Shown: piece by piece, positions 16,191-24,917 of the stretch
Numbering within the stretch: position 1 is the first letter of the stretch
Layout of the letters: each line of letters begins with the position of its first letter
NCBI GenBank assembly: GCA_016929495.1
Contig: JAFGIS010000515.1
Coordinates: 1-64,000, forward strand
From: Polyangiaceae bacterium
GTDB taxonomy: Bacteria; Myxococcota_A; Polyangia; Polyangiales; Polyangiaceae
Direction of reading: 5' to 3'
DNA: 64,000 bases
Notes under the pieces: generated by a model
Databases searched by the model: none
What the model was told of the DNA's origin: nothing
The model's input: only the letters and a program-made list of their open reading frames with translations
Made by a program: the position numbers and the translations under genes

Positions 16191-16877
16191 TCACTCGGTT
16201 GCGATCACCGGCGGCGGCTGTCTCCCAGACGACTTGACCGCACGGGCCCTCGCCGCTCGCAGAGTCATGATCCCACCGACGATGAGTGCGATCCCGGCCG
16301 GTATCGCCAGGTAGCTCTCCACCTTGGAACCGACCGCGAGGATATTCAGCACCGATGTGAGGGGAACCACCGAGGGTCTGACCCGCGCGGTGGCCTGGAG
16401 CAAAAGCACACCGTCGACGAGGCAGGCCAGTCCAGCAACGAGCGCCATCACGCCCGCCAACCGATAGGTCCGGATCAATGCGCACAGGCCAGTCACGAAC
16501 GCGGGAACGGTCATCGTGATGACCATGAGCAGAACATTCGCCGTGGTCTGGTTGTAGCGGCCGCGAGGCCAGCCTTGCTCGGCGATGCCGTCGACGATGG
16601 TGAGCAGCAGCGGGGTCAACAACATCGCCCACAGCACGAACACGACCCGCCAGGCGCGCAGCGTCGGATGCTTCTCGCGGCCGAGAAGCCACAAGGCTGC
16701 CACGGCAGTCGCGCACAACAGCCCGCTGCCGATCAGGCTGCGATGGAGCGGGGGTCCCTGCAGCTGCGAGCGGAACGCCGCAAAGAGGGGCACGAACCCG
16801 ATAGCCCAAACCAAGAACGCGATCTTCCGCAGGCCAAGGGGTCGTTCGTCTCTGAGTGACGGTGCTTCTTGAACCAT
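16191..16877 (-). CDS. Multi-pass inner-membrane protein, unknown function
   Basis: The 228-residue protein shows about six hydrophobic segments, including IAFLVWAIGFVPLFAAF, LLCATAVAALWLL, VVFVLWAMLLTPLLLTI, VLLMVITMTVPAFVTGL, VMALVAGLACLVDGVLL and YLAIPAGIALIVGGIMTL. Both ends are polar. No family is recognised. It lies just downstream of the OmpA-like gene on the same strand (43 bp apart in transcription order) and may share its transcript. Confidence 0.75.
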   Translation of the reverse strand: MVQEAPSLRDERPLGLRKIAFLVWAIGFVPLFAAFRSQLQGPPLHRSLIGSGLLCATAVAALWLLGREKHPTLRAWRVVFVLWAMLLTPLLLTIVDGIAEQGWPRGRYNQTTANVLLMVITMTVPAFVTGLCALIRTYRLAGVMALVAGLACLVDGVLLLQATARVRPSVVPLTSVLNILAVGSKVESYLAIPAGIALIVGGIMTLRAARARAVKSSGRQPPPVIATE

Positions 16878-16919
16878 GTCGGTGCCCGGACTCGCCTCGG
16901 GCGCTGGCTCCCGGAGCCG

Positions 16920-18605
16920 CTACTCGACGACCTTGAACTCGACGCGGCGGTTCTTGGCGCGGCCAGCCGGCGTGTCGTTCGTGTCGATCGGCTTCGATTC
17001 GCCGAAACCCTCGGACTGCAGACGCCTGGCCGATACGCCGTGGCCGATGAGGTAGTCCATGCAGGACTTGGCCCGGGCCTTGCTGAGCGCGAGGTTGGCT
17101 TCATCGGAGCCGACCGCATCGGTGTGACCGTGCACCGCGATCTTCACGTCGGTACGCGCTTTCATCAGCGCGACGACCTCGTCGAGGATCGGATAGCTGA
17201 CCTTCTTGATGGTGGCCTTGGCGAAGTCGAACTGGATCGGTTCGAGCAGCTGGATCTCGTTGCCCTCGTCGAATCGGGTCAGTGACGGACACCCGTTCTT
17301 CTCGGCGATATCGCTGCGCGGCCCCGGCTGCGTCGGACACCTGTCCTGGGCGTCGGGAATGCCATCCTTGTCCGGATCGTCTTCGGGGCAGCCATCCTGG
17401 TCGAGGACACCGTCCTTGTCCTCGGGATCGTCCGGACAGGCATCTTCCACGTCCGGGATCCCATCGTGATCACGGTCGGCTCCTGCCGGACAACCATCCG
17501 TCGGTTCGGGCTTCTGGCCATCCTCTCGGACGGTCGGGCACTTGTCGGCGCTGTCCGGATAGCCGTCGCCGTCCGTGTCCTTCTCGTAGTCTGCCCTGTC
17601 AGGGACGATTTCGTAATGAGCCGGTGCGGCCGGCTTCTCATCCTTGAACTGCCACCAGTAGCCGAGCGAACCCAGGATACGGAAATCAGGTGCGCCGTAG
17701 CCTTCGGTGAAGCGCGTGCCGGCACCGACGTTCGTGTACCAGCGCTTCGATTCACCCATCAGGAAACGTGCCTGTGCGAGCCACTCGAGCGAGGTATTTC
17801 GCTTCCTGAGGAGGGTACTGTCGCCCAGGGCGTCTCGCGTCAGGCCGGTCGTGCCCCACAGCTCGAGCCCGAGTCGCACTGTGCGGTCACGAAGGGGTAC
17901 GTAGGCGCCCGCCCCTGCCCGCAGCTCGCTAGAGATGTACAGGGCGCCGTTCTGCCCACCGATGCTCAGATAGGGCTTGAAGTGCGGTCCGGCCATCACA
18001 GCTAGCAGGAACGAACCCGTGTCGACATCGGCGCTGGCGTACAGCAAGCCGGTGGTCTTGCCGTCGCTCGTGAAAGAGGCTCGATTGCCCGTCGCGGTCC
18101 AGACAGCGGCTCCGAGGCCGAAATGGGCGGTGCGCTTGCTGTTCTCGAGCAGGACCGCGCGCGCGTCGAAGCGAAGGTCGTGGATGGCCGAGTGCGCGTA
18201 GTCCAGCCCGATACCGACGCCCCTCGCGGTCGGATCGTCACCACCCCACTGGTACAAAGCCACGGGAAAGGCAATCCCCAGGGCGAACCAGTTCCAGACC
18301 TGAGCCCCGGCCATCATGTACGTGACGAACTGCCCCTGCACCGGGTCGTCGATGTCCTCTGCGACCGACGAGACGGCGATAGTGTCCGCGCGCAACGGAG
18401 CCTGCGCGTAGCCCAGCGCGAGATCGGCATAGAAGCGAGTCTCAGGGTACAGAGAAGGACGCCAAACCATGAAACCGTCGTCAGGCGCACCCGACAGCTG
18501 TGCGCGATCCAAGTAGAACGTGCGAGACTGGGCATGGGCCGGCAGCGCTGCGCCCATTGCAGCCAGAGCGACCATGACAGCTGGGATTGTGCGAATGACG
18601 GACAT
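16920..18605 (-). CDS. OmpA-family outer-membrane protein with thrombospondin type 3 repeats
   Basis: The 561-residue protein has a signal peptide (cleavage after AHAQ at about 26) and an N-terminal beta-barrel (about 30-335). A Ca2+-binding TSP3 region follows (about 340-445), with repeats such as DTDGDGYPDSADKCP, DRDHDGIPDVEDACP and DPDKDGIPDAQDRCP. The C-terminal OmpA peptidoglycan-binding domain shows IQFDFAKATIK, HGHTDAVGSDEANLALSKAR and GFGESKPIDTNDTPAGRAKN. It should tether the outer membrane to the wall. The architecture is common in Myxococcota. Confidence 0.93.
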   Translation of the reverse strand: MSVIRTIPAVMVALAAMGAALPAHAQSRTFYLDRAQLSGAPDDGFMVWRPSLYPETRFYADLALGYAQAPLRADTIAVSSVAEDIDDPVQGQFVTYMMAGAQVWNWFALGIAFPVALYQWGGDDPTARGVGIGLDYAHSAIHDLRFDARAVLLENSKRTAHFGLGAAVWTATGNRASFTSDGKTTGLLYASADVDTGSFLLAVMAGPHFKPYLSIGGQNGALYISSELRAGAGAYVPLRDRTVRLGLELWGTTGLTRDALGDSTLLRKRNTSLEWLAQARFLMGESKRWYTNVGAGTRFTEGYGAPDFRILGSLGYWWQFKDEKPAAPAHYEIVPDRADYEKDTDGDGYPDSADKCPTVREDGQKPEPTDGCPAGADRDHDGIPDVEDACPDDPEDKDGVLDQDGCPEDDPDKDGIPDAQDRCPTQPGPRSDIAEKNGCPSLTRFDEGNEIQLLEPIQFDFAKATIKKVSYPILDEVVALMKARTDVKIAVHGHTDAVGSDEANLALSKARAKSCMDYLIGHGVSARRLQSEGFGESKPIDTNDTPAGRAKNRRVEFKVVE

Positions 18606-18825
18606 TAGGCCTCCACGGACCGAGCTTGCCTCTCCGACCGAGACGACGGCTTCGAAGCGGCCCCGAAGCTAGCGCGACCGCTGCGTGCTTGGAAGACCAT
18701 GCAGAGCCACCGCGCGAAATCCGGCCAGATCCGCCCGCTGTCGCCGCCCCGTGCCTGGCCCCGCCCCTCGAACCCAAGCTGCGCTCGGGCCCCAACCCAG
18801 GTGGATCCGGCCCTTCCGACCGAAA

Positions 18826-20100
18826 TCACGGGCCGGAAGCGTCGGAGAAGACCTCGCAGACCCACAGAAGGCCTTGATCGTCGGCAGCAACACCGACCCC
18901 GAGCAAGTCGAAGCGTCCCTGTAAAATGTTGGCGCGGTGGGACGGGCTGGCCCACATGGCCCGCTGGGCCCCGACCAGCGTGGCTGCCCGCGCCACGTTC
19001 TCGCCCTCGAACCTGCTCTCCGGCACGGCTGCCCGAACACGCGTCCCCGGGTCCCCGTCCCCGGCCTCGTGCCCGAGTCGGCCGCTCTTGAGCATGGCCC
19101 ACGCATGACGCTCGGCAATCGCGTTGAGCCGCGGATCGAGCAGGAGCAGCTCAAGCCCCCACGCCTGACGGGCTGCATTGATCCATGCTCGCACCTGGTC
19201 GGCGGCCGTTGGATGGCGAGTCCCGTGGCTCGGCCAGGAGTCGTCTTCGCACCGGGTCGACGTCGGAGGCGGGCAGTCCGCGTAGATCTCGGCCTCGAGC
19301 GCGGGTCGCGCGCCGTCTTGCACGGCAACCACCAGCTGGGCAGTCCATTCACCCGGCCGATCCGCGCGGAAACCAGCACGTGCGTGCCCGTCGCTGATCT
19401 CGGTCGGAACCGCGTGCGCAGCGACGCCCGGGCCCATGACCATCAACCGCGCGTCGGACGCTGGGACCAGCAGATCGGCATCGACCGTCAGCCACTGTCC
19501 TGAACGAACTCGAACGGGCAGCTTGGCGGACAGGTCAGCGAGGGCGCTGACGGCCACGGCAACAACGATCGTCGTTCCGGCAGCGGTCACGGCTGTGCCG
19601 ATCCCGCAACGCGACTGTCCATGCTCGCGTTCGAGCCCCAACCAGCGCCGCAGCCGACCCGCGGCGAGCTCCGAATCGATACTCTGCGCCTCGAGCGACC
19701 AGAGCCGCGGCCACACGTACGCGCTGCCTGCCGCGCGAAGCCACAGCCGCAGCTCCAACGCATCCGGCAGGCCCGCGCCGTCGGCCTTCATCGCCACAGC
19801 ACGCTCGGCGACCTCTGCGAGGCGCTGGTCATGCGCACTGCATTCTCCGGCGAGTCGGCGCGCGAGTTGGCCCGACGGCCAGCTCAGACGAGCGGGTCCC
19901 ACGTGGTCTCGCCAATGCACCTGAGCACCACGCTCGCACCCCGACGCGTCGCGCAGCTGCGTTGTCGCGGCGCGCGGAATTTCGAGCAGCGGGCGGCTCG
20001 GTGCAGCCGGCGGGCTGGCGCACGCAGCTGGTGCCGCCAACACCCAAATGGCTGCGCGACGCATGAAGCGATTGAATAGGCGCTCGAAACGAATCGCCAA
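18826..20100 (-). CDS. CAP/SCP-domain secreted protein, probable lipoprotein
   Basis: The 424-residue protein carries a C-terminal CAP (cysteine-rich secretory/PR-1) domain from about residue 290: VRAWINAARQAWGLELL, LNAIAERHAWAM, GENVARAATLVGAQRAMWASPSHRANIL and LLWVCEVFSD. The signal runs MRRAAIWVLAAPAAC (a second possible start, residue 14), giving a lipobox-like APAAC; the listed ATG adds 13 residues. The middle region is unassigned beta-rich sequence. It is divergent from the MCE-family gene. Confidence 0.8.
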   Translation of the reverse strand: MAIRFERLFNRFMRRAAIWVLAAPAACASPPAAPSRPLLEIPRAATTQLRDASGCERGAQVHWRDHVGPARLSWPSGQLARRLAGECSAHDQRLAEVAERAVAMKADGAGLPDALELRLWLRAAGSAYVWPRLWSLEAQSIDSELAAGRLRRWLGLEREHGQSRCGIGTAVTAAGTTIVVAVAVSALADLSAKLPVRVRSGQWLTVDADLLVPASDARLMVMGPGVAAHAVPTEISDGHARAGFRADRPGEWTAQLVVAVQDGARPALEAEIYADCPPPTSTRCEDDSWPSHGTRHPTAADQVRAWINAARQAWGLELLLLDPRLNAIAERHAWAMLKSGRLGHEAGDGDPGTRVRAAVPESRFEGENVARAATLVGAQRAMWASPSHRANILQGRFDLLGVGVAADDQGLLWVCEVFSDASGP

Positions 20101-20201
20101 TCATCCTATGATGCCTTCCCTTGCTTCGGGCAAATCGGTGCGCCCTCGGGCGGCGCTAAGTTCGACCGTCTCGGCGGTGGCTGGTACCCTGGCGTTGGTT
20201 A

Positions 20202-21722
20202 ATGAGCCGGTTCACGACAGCAGCGAAAGTTGGCGTTTTCGCCGTCGTCACCGCCGGGGCCGGGTACGGCATCTACTACTTCATCTCGCAGTCCCACGGG
20301 CCGGGTCAGGGATACACCGTCTGGGCACTCATGGACGACGCTTCGGGCATCGCGAAGCTGTCGCAGGTCAGGGTTGCCGGGATCCCGGTCGGAAGCGTGC
20401 GCAGTGTGAGGCTACAGGACGGCAAGGCCCGAGTCGACATGACGATCCAGCCGGATGTCGCACTGTACGACGACGCCGCCGCCGCAAAAGTCATGTCGAG
20501 CCTTCTCGGTGAGTACTACCTCACGCTGGCACCGGGCACCGACGGTCTCCGGCAGCTCAAGGACGGTGACCAGGTCAAGCATGTGATCGAGGCAGCGACG
20601 ACGGACGAGATCCTCAAGGAGGTCGGGAGCATTGCGCGGGACGTGAAGCGCGTTTCCGAGTCGCTCGCGGAAGCAGTGGGTACGGAGGAAGGCAAGGAGT
20701 ATCTCAAAGGCACGCTCAGGAATCTGGCCCAGGTCACCGACGCCCTCAACAGGACCGTCCAGGAGAACCGCCAGGCGATCCACGACATCCTCAGCCACGT
20801 CGAGAACATCACCGCCCGCGGTGAACCCGAGGTCCAGCAGATACTGGAGAACGTGCGGGAGACGACGCGCGAGGTACGCGAGCTGGTGGCCAAAGCTCCA
20901 GAAGCCGGCACCGCGGCAGAAGGACAGCGGAGTATCGAGCAGCAGGGGGCCGTAGCGCAGGCTTCCGGTGCGCCGGGCGAGGTCCGGCAGATCGTCGATC
21001 GCGTCAATCGAGCCAGCCAGAGCCTCGAGACATCCATGCGGAGCATCGAGGAGGTCACCGGTCGGCTCGAGCGAGGAGAGGGCACCCTGGGCAGGCTGAG
21101 CAAGGACGAGGAGCTGATCGACGAAGTGCAGGGCGTCACGCAGACGGTCGGCGAGTTCGTGGGCGGCCTCAATCGTCTGCAGACCATCCTGAACATCCGC
21201 GCGGACTACCAGTTCCTCGCGGGAACGGTGAAGGACTACATCGAGCTCAGGCTTCAGCCACGCGAGGACAAGTACTACGCGATCGAGATCGTCAGCGACC
21301 CGCGCGGCCTGACCCGGCTCGAGCAGACTACGGTAGAGACCACGAACACCAACGACCCTCCCGTCTACTATGAACGTCGTGAGACCACGACGAACTCGTT
21401 CCGCTTCTCGCTTCAGTTCGCTCAGCGCCTCGGGCCGATAGTGGGTCGAGCCGGGCTCAAGGAGTCGACGGGCGGCATAGGACTCGACTTGCTGCTGTTC
21501 CAGGACCGCTTCGAGCTCACCCAGGACCTGTTCGGTTTCGGCGAGCGCGTGCGCCCCCGGTGGCGGGTCTCTCTCGGGTACGAATTCATCACGCGGCTTT
21601 GGCTGCTCGGCGGAGCAGACGATATCCTCAGCGCCGGCCAGCGTGACTACTTCGTCGGCTTACAGCTACGCTTCAACGACCATGATCTGAAAGGGATCCT
21701 CCCCTTCGCCCCGTCCCCGTAG
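20202..21722 (+). CDS. MCE/MlaD-family lipid-transport protein
   Basis: The 506-residue protein has one N-terminal membrane segment (about 7-28, VGVFAVVTAGAGYGIYYFI) followed by an MCE domain (about 38-115: YTVWALMDDASGIAKLSQVRVAGIPVGSV, split here as YTVWALMDD and AGIPVGSVRSV; SSLLGEYYLTLAPG). A long helical region rich in Glu/Gln (about 125-330) follows, as in MCE proteins that form periplasm-spanning tubes. The C-terminal 150 residues look beta-rich and end in hydrophobic strands, perhaps touching the outer membrane. No MlaE/MlaF permease or ATPase is adjacent. The ATG at 20202 is preceded by only a weak Shine-Dalgarno. Confidence 0.85.
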   Translation: MSRFTTAAKVGVFAVVTAGAGYGIYYFISQSHGPGQGYTVWALMDDASGIAKLSQVRVAGIPVGSVRSVRLQDGKARVDMTIQPDVALYDDAAAAKVMSSLLGEYYLTLAPGTDGLRQLKDGDQVKHVIEAATTDEILKEVGSIARDVKRVSESLAEAVGTEEGKEYLKGTLRNLAQVTDALNRTVQENRQAIHDILSHVENITARGEPEVQQILENVRETTREVRELVAKAPEAGTAAEGQRSIEQQGAVAQASGAPGEVRQIVDRVNRASQSLETSMRSIEEVTGRLERGEGTLGRLSKDEELIDEVQGVTQTVGEFVGGLNRLQTILNIRADYQFLAGTVKDYIELRLQPREDKYYAIEIVSDPRGLTRLEQTTVETTNTNDPPVYYERRETTTNSFRFSLQFAQRLGPIVGRAGLKESTGGIGLDLLLFQDRFELTQDLFGFGERVRPRWRVSLGYEFITRLWLLGGADDILSAGQRDYFVGLQLRFNDHDLKGILPFAPSP

Positions 21723-21883
21723 GCGAGGCCAATCCAACCACCCCACGCGATGGGCCCGTTGGCCGACTCGCGTTCCACCGTCCCAACCCCTCAATCCCAC
21801 GCGCAGACGCCAAACACTGGACCGTACGTACCACTTACGGAAGCATCACCACCCAGGGCGACCTCGAACCGGTTCTCGAGCCC

Positions 21884-22642
21884 ATGCCGAACGTTTTCCA
21901 CGCCAAGAAAGAGATCCTACTCAAGATCGTCTACTACGGTCCTGGCCTGGGCGGAAAGACGACCAACCTGGAGGCACTGCACGCGAACAGCCGTCCTGAC
22001 AAGCGCGGGAAGCTCTTGAGCCTTGCGACCGAGACGGAGCGGACCATCTTCTTCGATCTGCTCCCCGTCGCGCTGGGCACCTTCCGCGGCTATACGATTC
22101 GTTTGCATCTGTGCACGGTGCCGGGACAGATTGCACTCGAGCAGACACGACGACTGGTGTTGCGCAACGTCGACGGCGTCGTCTTCGTGGTGGATAGCCA
22201 ACCCGAGACGCTCGACGCCAATCGGGAGAGCCTGGCGGATCTGGCCTACAACCTCCGCACGATAGGACTCGAGCCGGATCGGGTACCCGTCGTGGTCCAG
22301 TACAACAAGCAGGATCTCGTCTATGCTTGGCCTCCGGAAAAAATGGAGCGAGAGCTGGGGATCCCTCCGGACGTGCCCAGTGTGCCTGCAGCGGCCAAGT
22401 GGGGCCATGGCGTCTTCGAGACGTTGCGGACCATTGTGCGCGAGTGTGTGCGGCTGCTCGGAAACCCGGCGCTCGCACCGGATGGAAGGACTCCGTCCAT
22501 ACTGCCGGGCCGCAGAGCCTCGATGTATCCAGGAACCCGCGCCAGCGACCAAGCCCCAGCCGTACCCAAATCGCCGCGTTCGCCGAACTTCGAGCAGCGT
22601 GAGCTAAAGGACGACGAGCCACCGGGCGGCCCACCCGCGTAG
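21884..22642 (+). CDS. MglA-like small Ras-family GTPase
   Basis: The 252-residue GTPase of the bacterial MglA type begins FHAKKEILLKIVYYGPGLGGKTTNLEAL (P-loop GPGLGGKTTN at about 20-29). It has the G3-like TVPGQ in place of DxxG, VVFVVDSQPET, and NKQD for guanine specificity. The last 57 residues or so form a Pro/Arg-rich, probably disordered tail absent from classical MglA. MglA switches cell polarity and motility in myxobacteria; paralogues such as this are often paired with kinases, and a Ser/Thr kinase gene starts 64 bp downstream. No MglB-type partner is adjacent. Confidence 0.9.
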   Translation: MPNVFHAKKEILLKIVYYGPGLGGKTTNLEALHANSRPDKRGKLLSLATETERTIFFDLLPVALGTFRGYTIRLHLCTVPGQIALEQTRRLVLRNVDGVVFVVDSQPETLDANRESLADLAYNLRTIGLEPDRVPVVVQYNKQDLVYAWPPEKMERELGIPPDVPSVPAAAKWGHGVFETLRTIVRECVRLLGNPALAPDGRTPSILPGRRASMYPGTRASDQAPAVPKSPRSPNFEQRELKDDEPPGGPPA

Positions 22643-22706
22643 CCGACGGCCCGGACGACGCGACAGCGTGTGCTGTCCGTACCCAAGCCATGTAACATGT
22701 CGCGCT

Positions 22707-24767
22707 GTGGCACCGAGCAAGACCGGCAGCGCAGGACGCCCCGTCCCGTTCGGCCCGTTTCTGCTCGAGCGGCGCATCGCCGTCGGGGGCAGCGCCGAAG
22801 TGTTCATCGCGCGGCCGAGGGAAGGGAACCTGCCGGCCCCGAGGCTCGTCGTCAAGAAGCTCCTTGCCTCTGGTCGCGATCCCGAGCGCCTGAATACGCT
22901 GCAGCAGGAGGCGGAGCTTCACCGCGCCGTGCGCCACCCGAACGTGGTCGAGGTGTTCGGGGCCGGCGTGGTCGGCAGCGAACCCTACCTCGCGATGGAG
23001 TACGTCGAGGGGGTCGACCTGTACCGTCTGCTACGGCGCGCTGAGGCAGAGCAACGCCATTTCCCTCGGGAGACGGCGATCTACGTGGCCCGACGGGTCG
23101 CGCTAGCGCTCTCTGCCGTGCACACAGCGAGCGGCAAAGACCGTACGCCGCTCGGCATCGTTCATCGGGACGTTACGCCATCGAACGTGTATCTCTCGGT
23201 CGACGGGGCCGTGAGGCTCGGGGATTTCGGCATTGCGCGACTGACGTCGCGCGAGGACGAGTCGACTCGGCCGGGCGCCACGCTGAAGGGGAAGTTCGGC
23301 TACCTTTCGCCGGAGCAGGTCGCCGGCGAGGCGTTCGACCATCGGGCGGACCTGTTCGCCCTCGCCGTGATGCTCGGTGAAATGCTGATCGGCGAGCGTG
23401 TCTTTCCCGGCAGTGGCCAACTCGCCGTGCTGCTCGCCATCCGTGACGGAAACGTGGAGCCGCTGGTGCGCTATCAAGCCAAGCTCGGCCCCGAGCTGTA
23501 TCGTGTGTGTCTGCGTGGGCTTGCGCGCGACCCTTCGGCGCGCTTCCAGACCGGAGAGGAGATGGCGGAGGCGCTCGCGCCGTTCGAAGCGGCGGACCCG
23601 GAAGCCGTACGCACGACCTTGAGCCGGTGGGTGCGCTGGGCCGCCGATTCCGAGCATCTCGCACGCCGCCTTGAAGGCCAGATCCGCAGTTCGGTCGAAC
23701 GAATGCGCGCGGCGCGAAACGTCAGCGACCGGGCCCGGGCCCCCGCCAGCGCGGGTAGCCCCGTCCCGGCGCCTGTTCAGACGGATGTGCCGCATCCGAT
23801 GCTGGCACGCGTGCGACGCGCCGACGGAGAGACGCTGGAAGACGTGACGTTCCCCCGGCTCATGGAGCTGATCGCCACCGGCGAGCTCCAGGCCGGTGAC
23901 GAGGTGGAGCTCGGAGGCTTCGGGTTTCGCCACATCCGCGACATCGACTCGCTGGCGCGCCACCTGCTGCCGTCCACGACCGCGACGACCAGCCGCCTAT
24001 TCCAGCCAGGGGTCCCCGACTACCAGGCCCCGCTGAGCGAGACCCCCATGCTCTCCGTCCTGGCCTGGCTGCGGCAGCGCTTCGAGACCGGCGCCGTCTT
24101 CGTCGAAGCGCTGCGCTCGGACTCGACGCGCCAACGCAAAGAGATCTATCTACGCGATGGCCGACTGTTGCACGTCGCCTCCTCCGAGAAGGCAGAACTT
24201 CTCGGCGAATACCTGGTGCGACGTGGTTGTATCACTCGCTCGCAGCTCGAAGTAGCCCTGACGCTGCTCTCGCACCAGGGGGGTCGGCTAGGCGATACCT
24301 TGGTCGGCATGGGTGTGGTCGAGGCCATGGACGTTTTTCGGGCCATCCGCGACCAGGGTCGCGATCGGGTCGCTGCGTTGTGCGCGTGGAAGCGCGGCTC
24401 GGTCTTGTTCTACCGAGGGACGGCCCCCTCGCACGTCGAGTTCCCCCTCGATCTCGATCTTGCCAGCCCCATGATGGCCGGTGTCATCGTGGCTGCGCGT
24501 GACGACCCCTGCGCCGCGCTGCCAGACCTATCTGCGAAGCTCGAGTGCGGCGAGCGTGCCGGCACGACGACCGAACGGCGTGAACGCGGCACGGCCCCCA
24601 TCTCTCTACAGCTCGTTCCGGCTCTAGCCGCTCAGGGCATCAGCCTCGGCGTCGCCATCGAGCGGATGACCCAAGACGGTCCCCGCAACGGCGGTCGTGC
24701 CATCAGCCGCAAGGAGGCCTGCGCCGCCCTGGTCACTGCGAAGATCCTGGGCTGGGTGGAGTTCTAG
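22707..24767 (+). CDS. Ser/Thr protein kinase with C-terminal DUF4388/PATAN-like region
   Basis: The Hanks-type kinase domain lies at about residues 14-300: glycine loop IAVGGSAEVF, Lys50-Lys51 in VVKKLL, catalytic HRDVTPSN (Asp155), DFGIAR (about 173) and GYLSPEQ. After a linker there is a GYF-like stretch (ELQAGDEVELGGFGF), then a region (about 440-600) resembling the DUF4388/PATAN plus GspE N-terminal modules of myxobacterial regulators: QRKEIYLRDGRLLHVASSEK, split by LLGEYLVRRGCITRSQLEVAL and LGDTLVGMGVV. The GTG at 22707 is preferred to an open frame from 22668 because the kinase begins soon after it. It is likely cotranscribed with the MglA-like GTPase. Confidence 0.88.
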   Translation: MAPSKTGSAGRPVPFGPFLLERRIAVGGSAEVFIARPREGNLPAPRLVVKKLLASGRDPERLNTLQQEAELHRAVRHPNVVEVFGAGVVGSEPYLAMEYVEGVDLYRLLRRAEAEQRHFPRETAIYVARRVALALSAVHTASGKDRTPLGIVHRDVTPSNVYLSVDGAVRLGDFGIARLTSREDESTRPGATLKGKFGYLSPEQVAGEAFDHRADLFALAVMLGEMLIGERVFPGSGQLAVLLAIRDGNVEPLVRYQAKLGPELYRVCLRGLARDPSARFQTGEEMAEALAPFEAADPEAVRTTLSRWVRWAADSEHLARRLEGQIRSSVERMRAARNVSDRARAPASAGSPVPAPVQTDVPHPMLARVRRADGETLEDVTFPRLMELIATGELQAGDEVELGGFGFRHIRDIDSLARHLLPSTTATTSRLFQPGVPDYQAPLSETPMLSVLAWLRQRFETGAVFVEALRSDSTRQRKEIYLRDGRLLHVASSEKAELLGEYLVRRGCITRSQLEVALTLLSHQGGRLGDTLVGMGVVEAMDVFRAIRDQGRDRVAALCAWKRGSVLFYRGTAPSHVEFPLDLDLASPMMAGVIVAARDDPCAALPDLSAKLECGERAGTTTERRERGTAPISLQLVPALAAQGISLGVAIERMTQDGPRNGGRAISRKEACAALVTAKILGWVEF

Positions 24768-24852
24768 CGCCGGCCGCATCCGCGCGAAAGTCCCCGCCCG
24801 GGGCGAACTCGCCCCGACAATGACCGCTCCACGACTTGCCGGGTGTGCATCC

Positions 24853-24891
24853 ACGACGACGCCGGCGAGCAGGCTCGCCCGGCGTCGTCGT
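24853..24891. terminator. Strong bidirectional hairpin between convergent genes
   Basis: ACGACGACGCCGGCGAG (24853-24869) pairs with CTCGCCCGGCGTCGTCGT (24874-24891) except for one bulged base, leaving a 4-nt loop. It lies midway between the stops of the kinase and the Cys-rich lipoprotein, the usual place for a shared terminator. No T-run follows on either strand, as is common in high-GC genomes. Confidence 0.7.
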
Positions 24892-24917
24892 CGCAACGCA
24901 GAGGCCAGGCCCTGGGG

